Shown here: positions 24,317-34,400 of the stretch, one piece after another | Position numbering within the stretch: the stretch's first letter is position 1 | Layout: every line of letters begins with the position of its first letter | The notes under the pieces: generated by a model | What the model was told of the DNA's origin: nothing | The model's database searches: none | The model's input: only the letters and a program-made list of their open reading frames with translations | Translations under genes and position numbers: made by a program | From: Chryseosolibacter sp035628595 | GTDB taxonomy: Bacteria > Bacteroidota > Bacteroidia > Cytophagales > Cyclobacteriaceae | Length of the DNA stretch: 64,000 bases | Assembly (NCBI GenBank): GCA_035628595.1 | Contig: DASPJN010000074.1 | Location: 18,545 to 82,544, forward strand | Reading direction: 5' to 3'

Positions 24317-27165
24317 ACTGGTTTATTTTCCGGTTAACGCTGCTCGCCTCCTACCTCTTGATCCTATTTGAATCGTTTGCACAGTCTCCACACTTTCGTG
24401 AGCATACTCTTCCCGCCGAATTTCGTAACACGATAATCTTAAAAATCCAGCAGGACAAGAACGGATTTATGTGGCTTGCCACCAACAACGGGCTTATTCG
24501 CTTTGACGGCATCAGCTATAAACAATTCGTTCAGGATTCACTCCATCGAACCCCGATCACCGCCTTGTTTGAAAATAAGCACGGACTATGGATTGGCTAC
24601 GAGGATGGGAAGCTGGGATTGTTAAAAGACGAACGGTTTGTAAAAACAAGTCTTCGCGGTCAGCTTCCCTCTGCCGAGATTAATGCGATCGCGGAAGATG
24701 AAAAAGGTCAGTTATGGTTTTCGAGTTATGGCGAAGGTCTATTTATGATCGCGGATGACTCGATCTACCGCTTCGATGAAAGACATGGATTGAATGATGT
24801 GTTCGCGTATAGCATTGCCACGGACGCAAAAGGACAAATCTGGGCCGGAACAGACAACGGTATCGCTATTTGCTCGTTCGACAATGGCGAAGTCAAAATC
24901 ACGCAGTTGACGGTCGCGGACGGCTTACCTGATAATATCGTAACGACATTGTCAAATGGAAAACAGGGAATGATCGTAGGCATGGAATCGCGGGGTGTTT
25001 GCATCATTGATCCAAGGACCAAACACATCGAACACATTACGCCGCAATGGACATTTGGCAGCGTGAAGACGATCGCTGAATGGACAGACGATCTGTGGGT
25101 AGGTACCGCGTTGAAAGGGATAATTGAGGTTGGATTAAATAATCAACCCCTAACGGAAATCACCATTGATCAGAGCGGAAAGCTATCGAGAACACATCAG
25201 CTGATGATTGACAATGAACGAAACTTGTGGGTGGTATCGGGAACACGCACATTGAAATCCACCAATCGTACTTTTACATTCTATCGATTCCCGTCGTTAG
25301 GCGAAGCAAACGGCGTACAGGCTGTACTTGCATCCAAGAACGGTGAATTGTGGTTTAGCACCAGGTCACAGCTTTACATGTTACCTGTGGAAAATGGCGA
25401 TGTCCCAACCCCGGTAAAACAATTCGCCAACCTCAACATCATCTCTTTGTTTGAAGATGAATCGTCAAGGTTGTGGATCGGCACATTTGATAATGGGCTG
25501 TATTGTTATGAACCGAAAACAGGTCGGATTACACGTTACACTGAACAAAATGGAATCGTAAACAATAACATTCTGTCCATTGCCGGAAAAGGGAGCACTA
25601 TCTGGATCGCAACGCTCGGGGGTGTTTCTAAAATAGAAACTGGCAGCGGATTTCGCGTGGAGAACTTCACCACGGAAAGCGGGCTCGGTAGCAATTTTAT
25701 TTACAAGGTCTTTATCGATCGCCAGGATCGCGTCTGGTTCGGCACGGATGGAAGAGGCGTTACACTGCTGAATGACGGTGTGTTCAAAAACTTTTCATTA
25801 CAGGATGGCTTGAAAAGTAACATTGTGTATTGCATCACGGAAGATATCCGTGGACAAATCTGGATCAGCACCTCGAACACCGGGATTTATAGATTTACCG
25901 GGAAAGGATTTCAGTCATTCTCTCCGCATAGCGGGCTTCGTGATCTGAATATCGCGTCCCTGGTTGCTGATCCAAAAAACAACCTGCTTGTTGTGAGCAG
26001 ACAAAGCATCGATGTTTTGAATCCGAAAACTGGAAATATCTTTTATCATTCGCAGGAAATGGGAATCGGTGAAATAGATCCAAACATTAACAACCACACG
26101 CAAGATGATGCCGGTAACATTTGGTTGGGGACACAATTTGGGTTAATACGGTACAACGTCTCCAATACATTTCAGGAATGGCCTGTAACACGCATCAACA
26201 AGATGCTTGTTTATCTGAGCGATAATGTCACCGACACAACAGCCAATCTCGCTCACGATCAAAATCACATTTCGTTTGACTACATAGGATTCTGGTATCA
26301 CGATCCGCAAGAAGTTAGCTACCGGATCAAACTTGAAGGGTATGATCGCGAGTGGACAGATTCGCGAAACCGGTTTGTCACTTATCCCAGCCTTCCCCCA
26401 GGCGAATACACTTTTAAGGTTGAATCTTCTGCAACCAGCTATTTCAAAGGTGCGCCAACTATTTCGTACCAATTTCAGATACATCCACCGTTTTACAGTA
26501 CACCCTGGTTTTATACTGTGTGCGTAACAATTACAGGCATTGCCTTATTCGTCTTCATTAAAAGAAGGGAACGAAATCTGAAACTGAGAGAGAAAATGGA
26601 GAAGGAAAAAATCAATTTCCAATTTCAAACGCTGAAGAGTCAGGTAAATCCACATTTTCTATTCAACAGTTTTAATACCTTGATTGCTGTGATTGAACAG
26701 GATCAGGAAACTGCTGTTGAATACGTTGAAAAGCTTTCCGATTTCTATAGGAATATTCTTCAATATCGCGAACAAGATGTGATCTCCCTTGAAAAAGAAC
26801 TTGCGCTGATTGATGACTACTATTTTCTTCAACTGAAAAGATACAGAAACAATTTTACATTGACAGTTAATATTCCGGATGCATATAAACACGCGCAGAT
26901 CCCGCCGCTGACGCTTCAGCTTCTTATTGAAAATGCTGTTAAACATAATATCATTTCAAAAGAGAAACCCTTGCATGTCGACGTCGTTGTTCAGAAAGAC
27001 TTTATTGCGGTCAGAAACAATCTTCAGCGTAAAATGGAATATGAACGATCAACAGGCGTTGGGTTAAGCAACATCATCAGCCGCTTTCGTTTATTGACAA
27101 CACGCGAGGTAGAGATCAGTGAAACAGATTCACATTTTACTGTAATGGTTCCTATATTGATGTAA
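24313..27165 (+). CDS. LytS-type sensor histidine kinase with reg-prop beta-propeller
   Basis: A 950-residue membrane sensor. After a signal segment, residues about 30-650 hold many reg-prop repeats (short strands of the DGLPDNIVTTL, GQIWAGTDNGIAI type) that form two periplasmic propellers, then a Y_Y_Y domain (about 655-725), one membrane helix (about 733-752), and a His-kinase domain with phosphorylated His781 in VNPHFLFNSFN and an ATPase N-box LQLLIENAVKHN. The design matches hybrid-like sensors of polysaccharide or stress signals, but it lacks a receiver and uses the separate LytTR regulator encoded directly downstream. Confidence 0.93.
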   Translation: MNWFIFRLTLLASYLLILFESFAQSPHFREHTLPAEFRNTIILKIQQDKNGFMWLATNNGLIRFDGISYKQFVQDSLHRTPITALFENKHGLWIGYEDGKLGLLKDERFVKTSLRGQLPSAEINAIAEDEKGQLWFSSYGEGLFMIADDSIYRFDERHGLNDVFAYSIATDAKGQIWAGTDNGIAICSFDNGEVKITQLTVADGLPDNIVTTLSNGKQGMIVGMESRGVCIIDPRTKHIEHITPQWTFGSVKTIAEWTDDLWVGTALKGIIEVGLNNQPLTEITIDQSGKLSRTHQLMIDNERNLWVVSGTRTLKSTNRTFTFYRFPSLGEANGVQAVLASKNGELWFSTRSQLYMLPVENGDVPTPVKQFANLNIISLFEDESSRLWIGTFDNGLYCYEPKTGRITRYTEQNGIVNNNILSIAGKGSTIWIATLGGVSKIETGSGFRVENFTTESGLGSNFIYKVFIDRQDRVWFGTDGRGVTLLNDGVFKNFSLQDGLKSNIVYCITEDIRGQIWISTSNTGIYRFTGKGFQSFSPHSGLRDLNIASLVADPKNNLLVVSRQSIDVLNPKTGNIFYHSQEMGIGEIDPNINNHTQDDAGNIWLGTQFGLIRYNVSNTFQEWPVTRINKMLVYLSDNVTDTTANLAHDQNHISFDYIGFWYHDPQEVSYRIKLEGYDREWTDSRNRFVTYPSLPPGEYTFKVESSATSYFKGAPTISYQFQIHPPFYSTPWFYTVCVTITGIALFVFIKRRERNLKLREKMEKEKINFQFQTLKSQVNPHFLFNSFNTLIAVIEQDQETAVEYVEKLSDFYRNILQYREQDVISLEKELALIDDYYFLQLKRYRNNFTLTVNIPDAYKHAQIPPLTLQLLIENAVKHNIISKEKPLHVDVVVQKDFIAVRNNLQRKMEYERSTGVGLSNIISRFRLLTTREVEISETDSHFTVMVPILM

Positions 27166-27166
27166 T

Positions 27167-27931
27167 ATGAGGGTTGTAATTATCGAGGACGAGGAAAACG
27201 CAGCGGGACGTTTGGAGAAAATGCTGAAGCAGATCGACCCAGCGATCGTTGTCGGCATTGTTTTGGAAAGCGTGTCGGCTGCCACAAACTGGTTTCGGTC
27301 AAACAGCGATTACGAACTGGTCTTTGCCGATATTCAATTAGCAGACGGCCCGAGCTTCGAAATTTTCAAGCAGATTGAAATGAAGCAGCCGGTGATTTTT
27401 ACCACTGCATACGACCAGTTCGCTCTCGAAGCATTTCGATTCAATGGAATTAACTATCTCCTGAAGCCGATCAAGAAGGCTGAACTCGAGGAAGCACTTA
27501 AAAAATTCAAAACGCTGACTACCAAATCCGTTCCCGTTGTTGATTACGATAAAATATTAAAGGATATCGCCCAGAAGCAGACAGGTTTCCAAAAACGCAT
27601 TGTCATCAGGTTTGGCCAAACGATCCGGACCGTAGAGATCAGTGATGTCGCGTACTTTTATACGGAGGAAAAGGTGTCCCTGGCGTGTATGCACGACGAA
27701 AAAAAATGGCCAGTAGATAGTACGTTAGACGAGCTTGAAGCAATTTTAAATCCTGCCGAGTTTTTCCGAATCAACCGGCAGTTTATTGTCCGGATAAGCT
27801 CAATTGAAAGCATGCAGAGCTATTCAAAATCCAGAATTAAGCTGACACTGAATCCTGTTTCAGTCCATGAAACAATCGTAAGCTCAGAACGCGCCGCCGA
27901 TTTCAAAGAATGGCTGCTCGGAAAAGCGTAG
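27167..27931 (+). CDS. LytTR family response regulator
   Basis: A 254-residue regulator with a receiver domain (acidic pocket Glu7-Asp8-Glu9, phosphorylated Asp55 in FADIQL, Lys in LKPI) and a C-terminal LytTR DNA-binding domain (about 145-250, with FYTEEKVSLA, FFRINRQFIV). It starts one base after the sensor gene ends, so it is its cognate partner. Its targets may be the heme and YceI genes that follow. Confidence 0.95.
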   Translation: MRVVIIEDEENAAGRLEKMLKQIDPAIVVGIVLESVSAATNWFRSNSDYELVFADIQLADGPSFEIFKQIEMKQPVIFTTAYDQFALEAFRFNGINYLLKPIKKAELEEALKKFKTLTTKSVPVVDYDKILKDIAQKQTGFQKRIVIRFGQTIRTVEISDVAYFYTEEKVSLACMHDEKKWPVDSTLDELEAILNPAEFFRINRQFIVRISSIESMQSYSKSRIKLTLNPVSVHETIVSSERAADFKEWLLGKA

Positions 27932-28047
27932 AGCGGCTGATCTTGCTCATCCGCTTCAGTTCCCAGTTCAGCACCTGATCTTCCCTATTCAGCAACATCT
28001 TTTTTTGCGCGTGGTGAGCTTTAAATACTTTCGAAATACAATTAGGT

Positions 28048-28797
28048 ATGAATCGAAAGTTAATCCCTTCTTATCTGCTGCTCATCGCGTCCGTCATTAT
28101 GACGGTGCTGGTTCCAATTAGTTGCGTGCATGACCCGATAGAGCCGCTTACAAACGGAGAGACACCCGGCGAAGGGCCCGGCCCCGGCACAGGTGAAAAC
28201 CCTGACGAGGAAGTTATCTGCGACACGAACATCGTGTATTTCAATCAGGTACAGGATATACTGACAGCAAACTGTACGGAGGCGGGCTGTCATTCAACGC
28301 CAAATCCCGCGGAGGGGATAACATTCAAATCGTACGAGGATCTGATGAACAATGACATTGTAAGACCCGGTTCACCACGTAACAGTGACTTATATGAGGT
28401 ATTGGTGGAAGACGATCGCGATGACAGGATGCCATTGGACAAGCCTGCGTTGCCAGCGGATCAAATTGCACTCATACGAAAATGGATTGAACAAGGAGCA
28501 GAGAACATCACTTGCATACCGACGAGCTGCGACACCTCGAACGTCACTTATGCTCTATCGATTGCGCCGATCATACAAAATAAGTGTATCGGATGTCATA
28601 GTGGAAGCGCACCGTTCGGTAAATGGAATCTATCAACTCACAGCGGATTAATGCAGGTTGTAGACAATGGTAAGCTTATCGGCGCGGTCAATCACGAAAA
28701 CGGTTTCCAGCCAATGCCGCAAGGTGGAAACAAACTTCGCGATTGTGATATCAGAAAGATTGAATTATGGATAGAGGCCGGCGCACAGAATAATTGA
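28048..28797 (+). CDS. lipoprotein with two cytochrome c-like domains
   Basis: A 249-residue lipoprotein with lipobox ending at Cys26 (VPISC) and a proline- and glycine-rich linker (GEGPGPGTGENP). Domain 1 has an unusual CX4CH motif, Cys76 and Cys81-His82 in CTEAGCH, with candidate axial Met128. Domain 2 has a normal CXXCH, Cys180-Cys183-His184, with Met223 in QPMPQGG. Both domains end in KWIEQGA/LWIEAGA, as in small planctomycete-type cytochromes. It could carry electrons at the outer face of a membrane. Whether the CX4CH site is loaded with heme is unproven. Confidence 0.8.
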   Translation: MNRKLIPSYLLLIASVIMTVLVPISCVHDPIEPLTNGETPGEGPGPGTGENPDEEVICDTNIVYFNQVQDILTANCTEAGCHSTPNPAEGITFKSYEDLMNNDIVRPGSPRNSDLYEVLVEDDRDDRMPLDKPALPADQIALIRKWIEQGAENITCIPTSCDTSNVTYALSIAPIIQNKCIGCHSGSAPFGKWNLSTHSGLMQVVDNGKLIGAVNHENGFQPMPQGGNKLRDCDIRKIELWIEAGAQNN

Positions 28798-28798
28798 C

Positions 28799-29164
28799 AT
28801 GAAAAGACGGATCATTCACATATTCACAACTTTCCAGATCCTGTTTCTGAGTGGATGCTATTACGACAACGAAGAACTGTTATATGGTAAAGAGATCTGC
28901 AGTACCGAACCAGTAACGTACGCTGAGGTTTCCTCAGTAGTTGCCAGCCGGTGCATCATGTGTCATAGCCAGTCGGCGGCTAGCGGTGGCGTTGTGCTTG
29001 AAGGGTATGACAACCTGAAAACCTATGCGGGCAACGGAAGGCTCCTCGGTGCAATATCGCATGCAAGCGGTTTCTCACCGATGCCAAAAAATGCACCTCA
29101 ATTAAGTGGGTGCACAATCAACAGAATCAAACAATGGATAGACGACGGTTCTCCAAACAATTAA
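28799..29164 (+). CDS. cytochrome c-like lipoprotein
   Basis: A 121-residue lipoprotein with lipobox Cys20 (FLSGC) and one heme motif, Cys52-Cys55-His56 in CIMCH, with Met95 in FSPMPK as probable axial ligand. Its fold closely follows domain 2 of the gene upstream (GRLLGAISHASGFSPMP against GKLIGAVNHENGFQPMP), so the two are paralogous. It starts one base after the upstream stop. Likely periplasmic or outer-membrane electron carrier. Confidence 0.85.
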   Translation: MKRRIIHIFTTFQILFLSGCYYDNEELLYGKEICSTEPVTYAEVSSVVASRCIMCHSQSAASGGVVLEGYDNLKTYAGNGRLLGAISHASGFSPMPKNAPQLSGCTINRIKQWIDDGSPNN

Positions 29165-29175
29165 ATATTAAGGTT

Positions 29176-29586
29176 ATGAAAAAGAAAGTTTTGCTTAGTG
29201 TTTCGCTGATCGTCATACTAATGACAGCTGCAGCGATGTACATGTACAACAAGCCTTCAAGCCAGACAATGAGCGGGCGTCCGGACTATGTAGTCAATGC
29301 TGAAACTTTTTTCCAGGAGTTCGAACAGAATGAAGCGGCAGCCAACAAAAAGTATCTTAACAAAACGGTTCTCATCAGCGGTATTGTGACGGAAGTTCAA
29401 GGCGTAGACAGCGTTGGGATTAACATCACGCTCGAAACGTTGAACCCGCTGTTTGGCGTGAGTTGTGAATTCACTGATCCGGGAAAAGCTGACAAGATCA
29501 AGATCGGCGATGAGGTAAGCATCAAGGGTTTGTGCACCGGCATGTTGCTGGATGTGGTGCTGGTAAAATGCAGTGTCGAAAAATAA
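29176..29586 (+). CDS. membrane-anchored OB-fold (tRNA_anti-like) protein
   Basis: The 136-residue product has an N-terminal signal anchor (VLLSVSLIVILMTAAAMYMY) and an OB-fold domain of the tRNA_anti-like type (NKTVLISGIVTEVQGVDSVG ... IKIGDEVSIKGLCTG). The frame opens at 29110, inside the previous gene, but the ATG at 29176 starts the anchor. Nucleic-acid binding outside the cytoplasm is unlikely; its role in this cluster is unknown. Two cysteines in the mature domain could bridge or bind a cofactor. Confidence 0.78.
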   Translation: MKKKVLLSVSLIVILMTAAAMYMYNKPSSQTMSGRPDYVVNAETFFQEFEQNEAAANKKYLNKTVLISGIVTEVQGVDSVGINITLETLNPLFGVSCEFTDPGKADKIKIGDEVSIKGLCTGMLLDVVLVKCSVEK

Positions 29587-29611
29587 TGTTAACAAGAACT
29601 ACTATAGAGCT

Positions 29612-30169
29612 ATGAAAAAATCAATTGCAACAGTCTTCATTACAATCTTCGCGTTTGGGGTTTCAATCGCGCAGGAAATGTATTTCACAAAGAACGGTCA
29701 TGTCGATTTCTTCTCATCAACGCCGATGGAAGACATCAAGGCTGACAATAACAAAGTCACCAGCGTGCTGAACACCACAACCGGCGACATCGAATTCTCA
29801 ATGTTGATCATGGCATTCCAGTTTGAGAAATCGTTAATGCAGGAGCATTTTAATGAAAACTACATGGAATCATCAACGTATCCCAAGAGTTCGTTCAAAG
29901 GGAAGATCACAAACTTCGATGCCGTTAATTTTAAAGCCGATGGAACATATCCGGCTGAAGTTGCCGGAAAACTTACAATCCACGGCGTAACGAAAGACAT
30001 CGCAGCAAAGGGAACATTTACTGTAAAAGGGGGAAAGATAAATGCAGTTTCCTCGTTCACGGTAAAACCGGAGGATTATAATATTTCGATTCCAAATCTG
30101 GTAAGAGATAAAATCGCAAAAGAAATAAAAGTCAACATTGACAATACTTACGAACCTTACGTGAAATAA
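29612..30169 (+). CDS. YceI family protein, second copy in the cluster
   Basis: A 185-residue exported protein with signal peptide MKKSIATVFITIFAFGVSIAQ and YceI landmarks matching the gene at 23759 (FFSSTPMEDIKADN, QEHFNENYMESSTYPKSSFKG, GKLTIHGVTKDI). It is followed six bases later by the barrel gene. Two YceI proteins in one cluster suggest handling of a hydrophobic ligand, perhaps quinone- or isoprenoid-like; that is inference from family knowledge. Confidence 0.9.
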   Translation: MKKSIATVFITIFAFGVSIAQEMYFTKNGHVDFFSSTPMEDIKADNNKVTSVLNTTTGDIEFSMLIMAFQFEKSLMQEHFNENYMESSTYPKSSFKGKITNFDAVNFKADGTYPAEVAGKLTIHGVTKDIAAKGTFTVKGGKINAVSSFTVKPEDYNISIPNLVRDKIAKEIKVNIDNTYEPYVK

Positions 30170-30175
30170 GAGAGA

Positions 30176-31066
30176 ATGAAAGTGTGGAGAAGATATTTTT
30201 TAATGGTCGTCCTGTTAGCTGCTAGTCAGATCGCATTTGCGCAGGACGACCTTCTTTCAATGCTGGAGAGTGAACAGGAGCCTGAAAAGACCTTCGCGAC
30301 GGCGAGCTTCAAAACAACCCGTGTCATCAACGGCCAATCGCTGGAAAACGTGGGTGGTGGTGTGTTGGATATGAAAATATCTCACCGCTTCGGCTTCGTC
30401 AATGGCGGGCCGTACGAACTTTTTGGTCTCGACGAAGCGACAATAAGAATCGGTCTCGATTACGGCATCTCCGACAGACTGATGGTTGGCTTCGGACGCA
30501 GTAGTTTCGAAAAAACATACGACTTCTTTTATAAGTACAAGCTACTTCGCCAGAGTAAGGGAAAAGCGGCTGTTCCTTTTACGCTGTCTTTATTTAGCAG
30601 CGCAGCGATCACAACACTTAAGTGGCAGCAACCCGAACGTGAGAATTACTTCTCGTCACGCATGAGCTACACATATCAGGTTATCATTGGAAGAAAGTTC
30701 AACGAGAGTTTTAGTCTCCAAATAATGCCGACAATGATCCACAGAAATATTGTTAAGAACGTTGGTGAGAAGAATGACGTCTATGCGCTGGGTGCGGCAG
30801 CAAGACAAAAGCTTACAAAACGGCTGGCTATAAACGTAGAATACTATTACCTTCTTCCCGATCAGGTCGATGCGAAATACAAGAATTCTTTATCGATAGG
30901 ATTTGATATCGAAACTGGCGGACATGTGTTTCAGCTTCATTTTACTAACTCCACCTCAATGATTGAACGCGGGTTCATTACCGAGACGGTTGGAGATTGG
31001 GCGAATGGCGATATTCATTTTGGATTTAATGTATCACGTGTATTTACAATCAATAAAAAACACTAG
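30176..31066 (+). CDS. DUF5777 outer-membrane beta-barrel protein
   Basis: A 296-residue exported protein with signal peptide ending in SQIAFAQ and an acidic start (DDLLSMLESEQEPE). It has the DUF5777 start (TFATASFKTTRVINGQSLE), then alternating beta strands (MKISHRFGFVNGG, IRIGLDYGISDRLMVGFG) and ends with a strand typical of outer-membrane barrels. It is probably the outer-membrane component of the heme/YceI cluster. Transport or anchoring role is not established. Confidence 0.85.
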   Translation: MKVWRRYFLMVVLLAASQIAFAQDDLLSMLESEQEPEKTFATASFKTTRVINGQSLENVGGGVLDMKISHRFGFVNGGPYELFGLDEATIRIGLDYGISDRLMVGFGRSSFEKTYDFFYKYKLLRQSKGKAAVPFTLSLFSSAAITTLKWQQPERENYFSSRMSYTYQVIIGRKFNESFSLQIMPTMIHRNIVKNVGEKNDVYALGAAARQKLTKRLAINVEYYYLLPDQVDAKYKNSLSIGFDIETGGHVFQLHFTNSTSMIERGFITETVGDWANGDIHFGFNVSRVFTINKKH

Positions 31067-31154
31067 CAAAGATGAAGAAATGGCCAAATGGCAATGCAGA
31101 AGGCCATGGCATCATAATTTTCTATCGTTGTTAGATTAATCAAACACAAGAAAT

Positions 31155-31277
31155 ATGGAAACGATAAAGAAACGCAAGCGCATCAAGAGGGCTTATGAAA
31201 AAGTTCTGTTGCGACCAACCAACACGGACAGACAGCCAAAAATTTTGAAGCCCGCCGACACTGCCACCACCGTTTAA
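31155..31277 (+). CDS. candidate small basic peptide (40 residues)
   Basis: The only coding candidate in the 414-base gap 31067-31480. It has an ATG and a lysine/arginine-rich N-terminal half (IKKRKRIKRAYEKVLLRP), and ends with a polar Thr-rich tail. Similar short basic proteins occur in Bacteroidota, but no family is identified. The remainder of the gap shows no further gene or clear promoter. Confidence 0.35.
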   Translation: METIKKRKRIKRAYEKVLLRPTNTDRQPKILKPADTATTV

Positions 31278-31480
31278 GATTTCCCCCTCACCTCTCTCTC
31301 CTGCTTATAACATCCTGCCTTCTTTACATATCCGCTACCGACAAAGTCGAACCTTCCCGTATTGAAATAAAAACATAGCAAAAAACTTAATACACTTTTA
31401 ATCGCAGAAAAGCTTCCTTTTACTCCAGCTGGAATAAGATTTTTACCAGCCGGGATGAATTGTGAAGAAAGAATCTGCGA

Positions 31481-34400
31481 ATGAAAAAAAACTTACTGGT
31501 AGCACTTCTCTTGTGTGCTTTTTATAATGTGTTCTCACAGGTCGATACAACCTTGATCTACAACACGTCAACATCATTTGGAACACTGGATTTGCGCATT
31601 GCTAAATCTGCAACACGTTATTACTATCTGCAGGATGGCGTTACGTTTAGCTTCCGCGAAAGCAGTCCGGGAGTAAAAACGAACACGTATCGAAGCATGA
31701 CCTCCTGGAATACGAGTGATTATCAACAAGGCAACATGCGTGAAAAGATTGGGGATAACGACCAATTTGTCATGAACTACCGGATGTTGTTCCCTGACAA
31801 TTACCAGGAAGATTATTCCCCCGGGTATCCCATCATTATCATGTTTCATGGCGCAGGGGAAACCGGCAATTGCTGGATGAATAGTTGCCACTGGGCCGAT
31901 CCGTCGTGGAATCCGAATACTAACAATCCCCCAGCGCCAACCGATCCAAATCATGAACTCCTGAATAACGACCGCAATCTTTTTCATGGCGCATCGAAAC
32001 ATCTGGATGCCGTAAATCTGGCAGCTGGAAAACTTCCGGATGATGCAACACTTGATGCGCGTGCTTTTCCAGGTTTCGTTTTATTTCCGCAGAGTCTGAA
32101 TGGCTGGCAACAGCCCGCGAAGGTTGAAGATGCAATTCGTGTCCTTCGCCTTGTGATTAAGAAGTATAACATCGACGAGAACCGTGTATACATTCATGGA
32201 TTGTCGAATGGCGGATGGGGTGTAAATCAAGCAATCAAAAGAGCCCCGTGGTTGTTTGCAGCAGCCCTGACAATGTCAGCGGTAAGTGACGCCCAGATCA
32301 GATTGCATAACCGAACGAAAGAAGTGGCTAAATTGCCGCTGTGGGTTTTCCAGGGTGGACAGGATACAAACCCAACACCTTCATGGTCATTCCGCTGGGT
32401 GAAGGACCTTCGCGAGGCCGGCGCGGTTGTTCGTTATTATAACTATCCCTCGCTTGGACATGGAACCTGGAATACAGCATACAAAGAACCCGACTTTTTC
32501 AGTTGGATATTATCACAGCGCAAATACAATCCGCATATCGATTTTGGGACACCTGTTATCTGTAACACAACTGAGACTGGTGTACGAATGAGTTTCTCTG
32601 AGGGATTTCTCGCATATCAGTGGGAATTCAATGGTGAAATCATCAGCGGTGCCAACGATGAAACCTACGTAGCCAATCAGGTTGGTGTTTATCGCGGAAG
32701 ATTTAGCAGGACATCGGCAAGTCCTTCCGAGAGCCAATGGGAAAAGTGGTCTGACCCGATCACAGTTAGCGAAATTGAACCCGCAAAACCGTCGGTTGAA
32801 ATTGCGAATAGCACACACCTTCGCGGTCCCGGATTATCGAGCAGTGAAGAAAATAATTCTGTGTACCTGACTTCCGGTGTGAATGCCGAGTTGTACGAAT
32901 GGTATAAGAATGGGCAGATGATCAATTTTGCGAATACCGATATTGATGATACATTAAAGACGGCGAAGGTCACGAGCGCAGGTAACACAGGCAACGGCAC
33001 CTATTCGCTTGTTATAAAGAATTCGTATTGTCCAAGTCCGGTTTCCGATCCGATCTATCTCTACTTTAATAATTCAGCTCCACTCAATATCTCATTGAAC
33101 GCATCTGATGTGGAATTTAACGCACACGCAACTTCGTCTTCAACTGTGTTTCTGGCATGGAAGGATAAACTCAACAATGAAACAGGATATGAGCTTTGGC
33201 GCCGCAAGAATGGTGGCAATTTCGTTTTCGTTGCGAAAACAGAAAAGGATGCAATCTCTTACACCGATCAGCATCTTGAGCCATCAACTTTATACGAATA
33301 TAAATTGAGAGCCATCAACAACAGCGGCCGTTCGAATTACGTGCCATCCGATAACCTCAACACGAATTTACAGGTAACAACCCTCGCTGATACACACGCA
33401 CCAGCACCGCCGCAAAATCTTGCGATTGTTTCAAATACGATCCACAGTATCACCATAAAGTGGGAAGAGGGTTCTGATGAAACCGGGATCAAAGACTATG
33501 TTATCAGCTACGGGTCTCATGAAACTACAGCATCAAAAACGGCGACTCGATTTGAGATCCAAAACCTGACTCCCAATACTGTCTATCCGATCACAGTTCG
33601 CACAAGGGATTATGCAGGTCACTTATCGCAACCATCAAATCAGGTTAGTGGAACAACGTACGTCTCCGGGCTTTACTACAAACACAGCACGGGTGTATGG
33701 GCGTCCCTCGACGAGCCGACATGTATCGCAACTTTTCAAAATCCGGAATTTACCGGACATGTTGACAACTTTACGCTCACACCAAGAACACAGGAAGACT
33801 ACTTTAATTTTCAGTTCAACGGCTATATTAATCTCGCGTTGACGGGACCACATTTTTTTCGTGTGACTTCCGACGACGGAAGCAGGTTATTAATCGATGG
33901 CGTTGTGGTGGTAAACAACGATGGCAAGCACGGAAACAGGACAATTACAAGCGACACGCTGTGGCTAGACGCAGGTTTGCACACGATAGAAGCTCAGTAT
34001 TTTGATAACAACGGAAATCAAAATCTTGTGGTGCAGTATAAAGGGCCAGGTATTGGTACAGGACTAAACTTTGTCACCATTCCAGATGAAGCACTCAAGA
34101 GCGGAAACTATTCGGGCGGAACGCCTCCGTCTGCTCCGCTGAACCTCACTGCTTCAAATGACGGAATGAAGAAAGTTAATCTTTCGTGGGAATACTCGTC
34201 CGACAATGAGTCAACAGATTTCGAAGTGTTTAGAAGTGATGATGAAGATTATCAGATTGTCGGACGGACAGAAACATCATCGTGGACAGACACAGTAAAT
34301 GTCAAACCTGGAACCGAATACCAATACAAAGTCAGGGCAGTCAACAATAATGGTACATCAGAATTCAGCAACGTGGCAACGGTAACAACGCCGGCTGACA

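Noticed and set aside
27932..27965. A possible terminator after the LytTR gene (GAGCGG ... CCGCTTC)
   Set aside because: The stem is short with a long loop and no T run follows on either strand.
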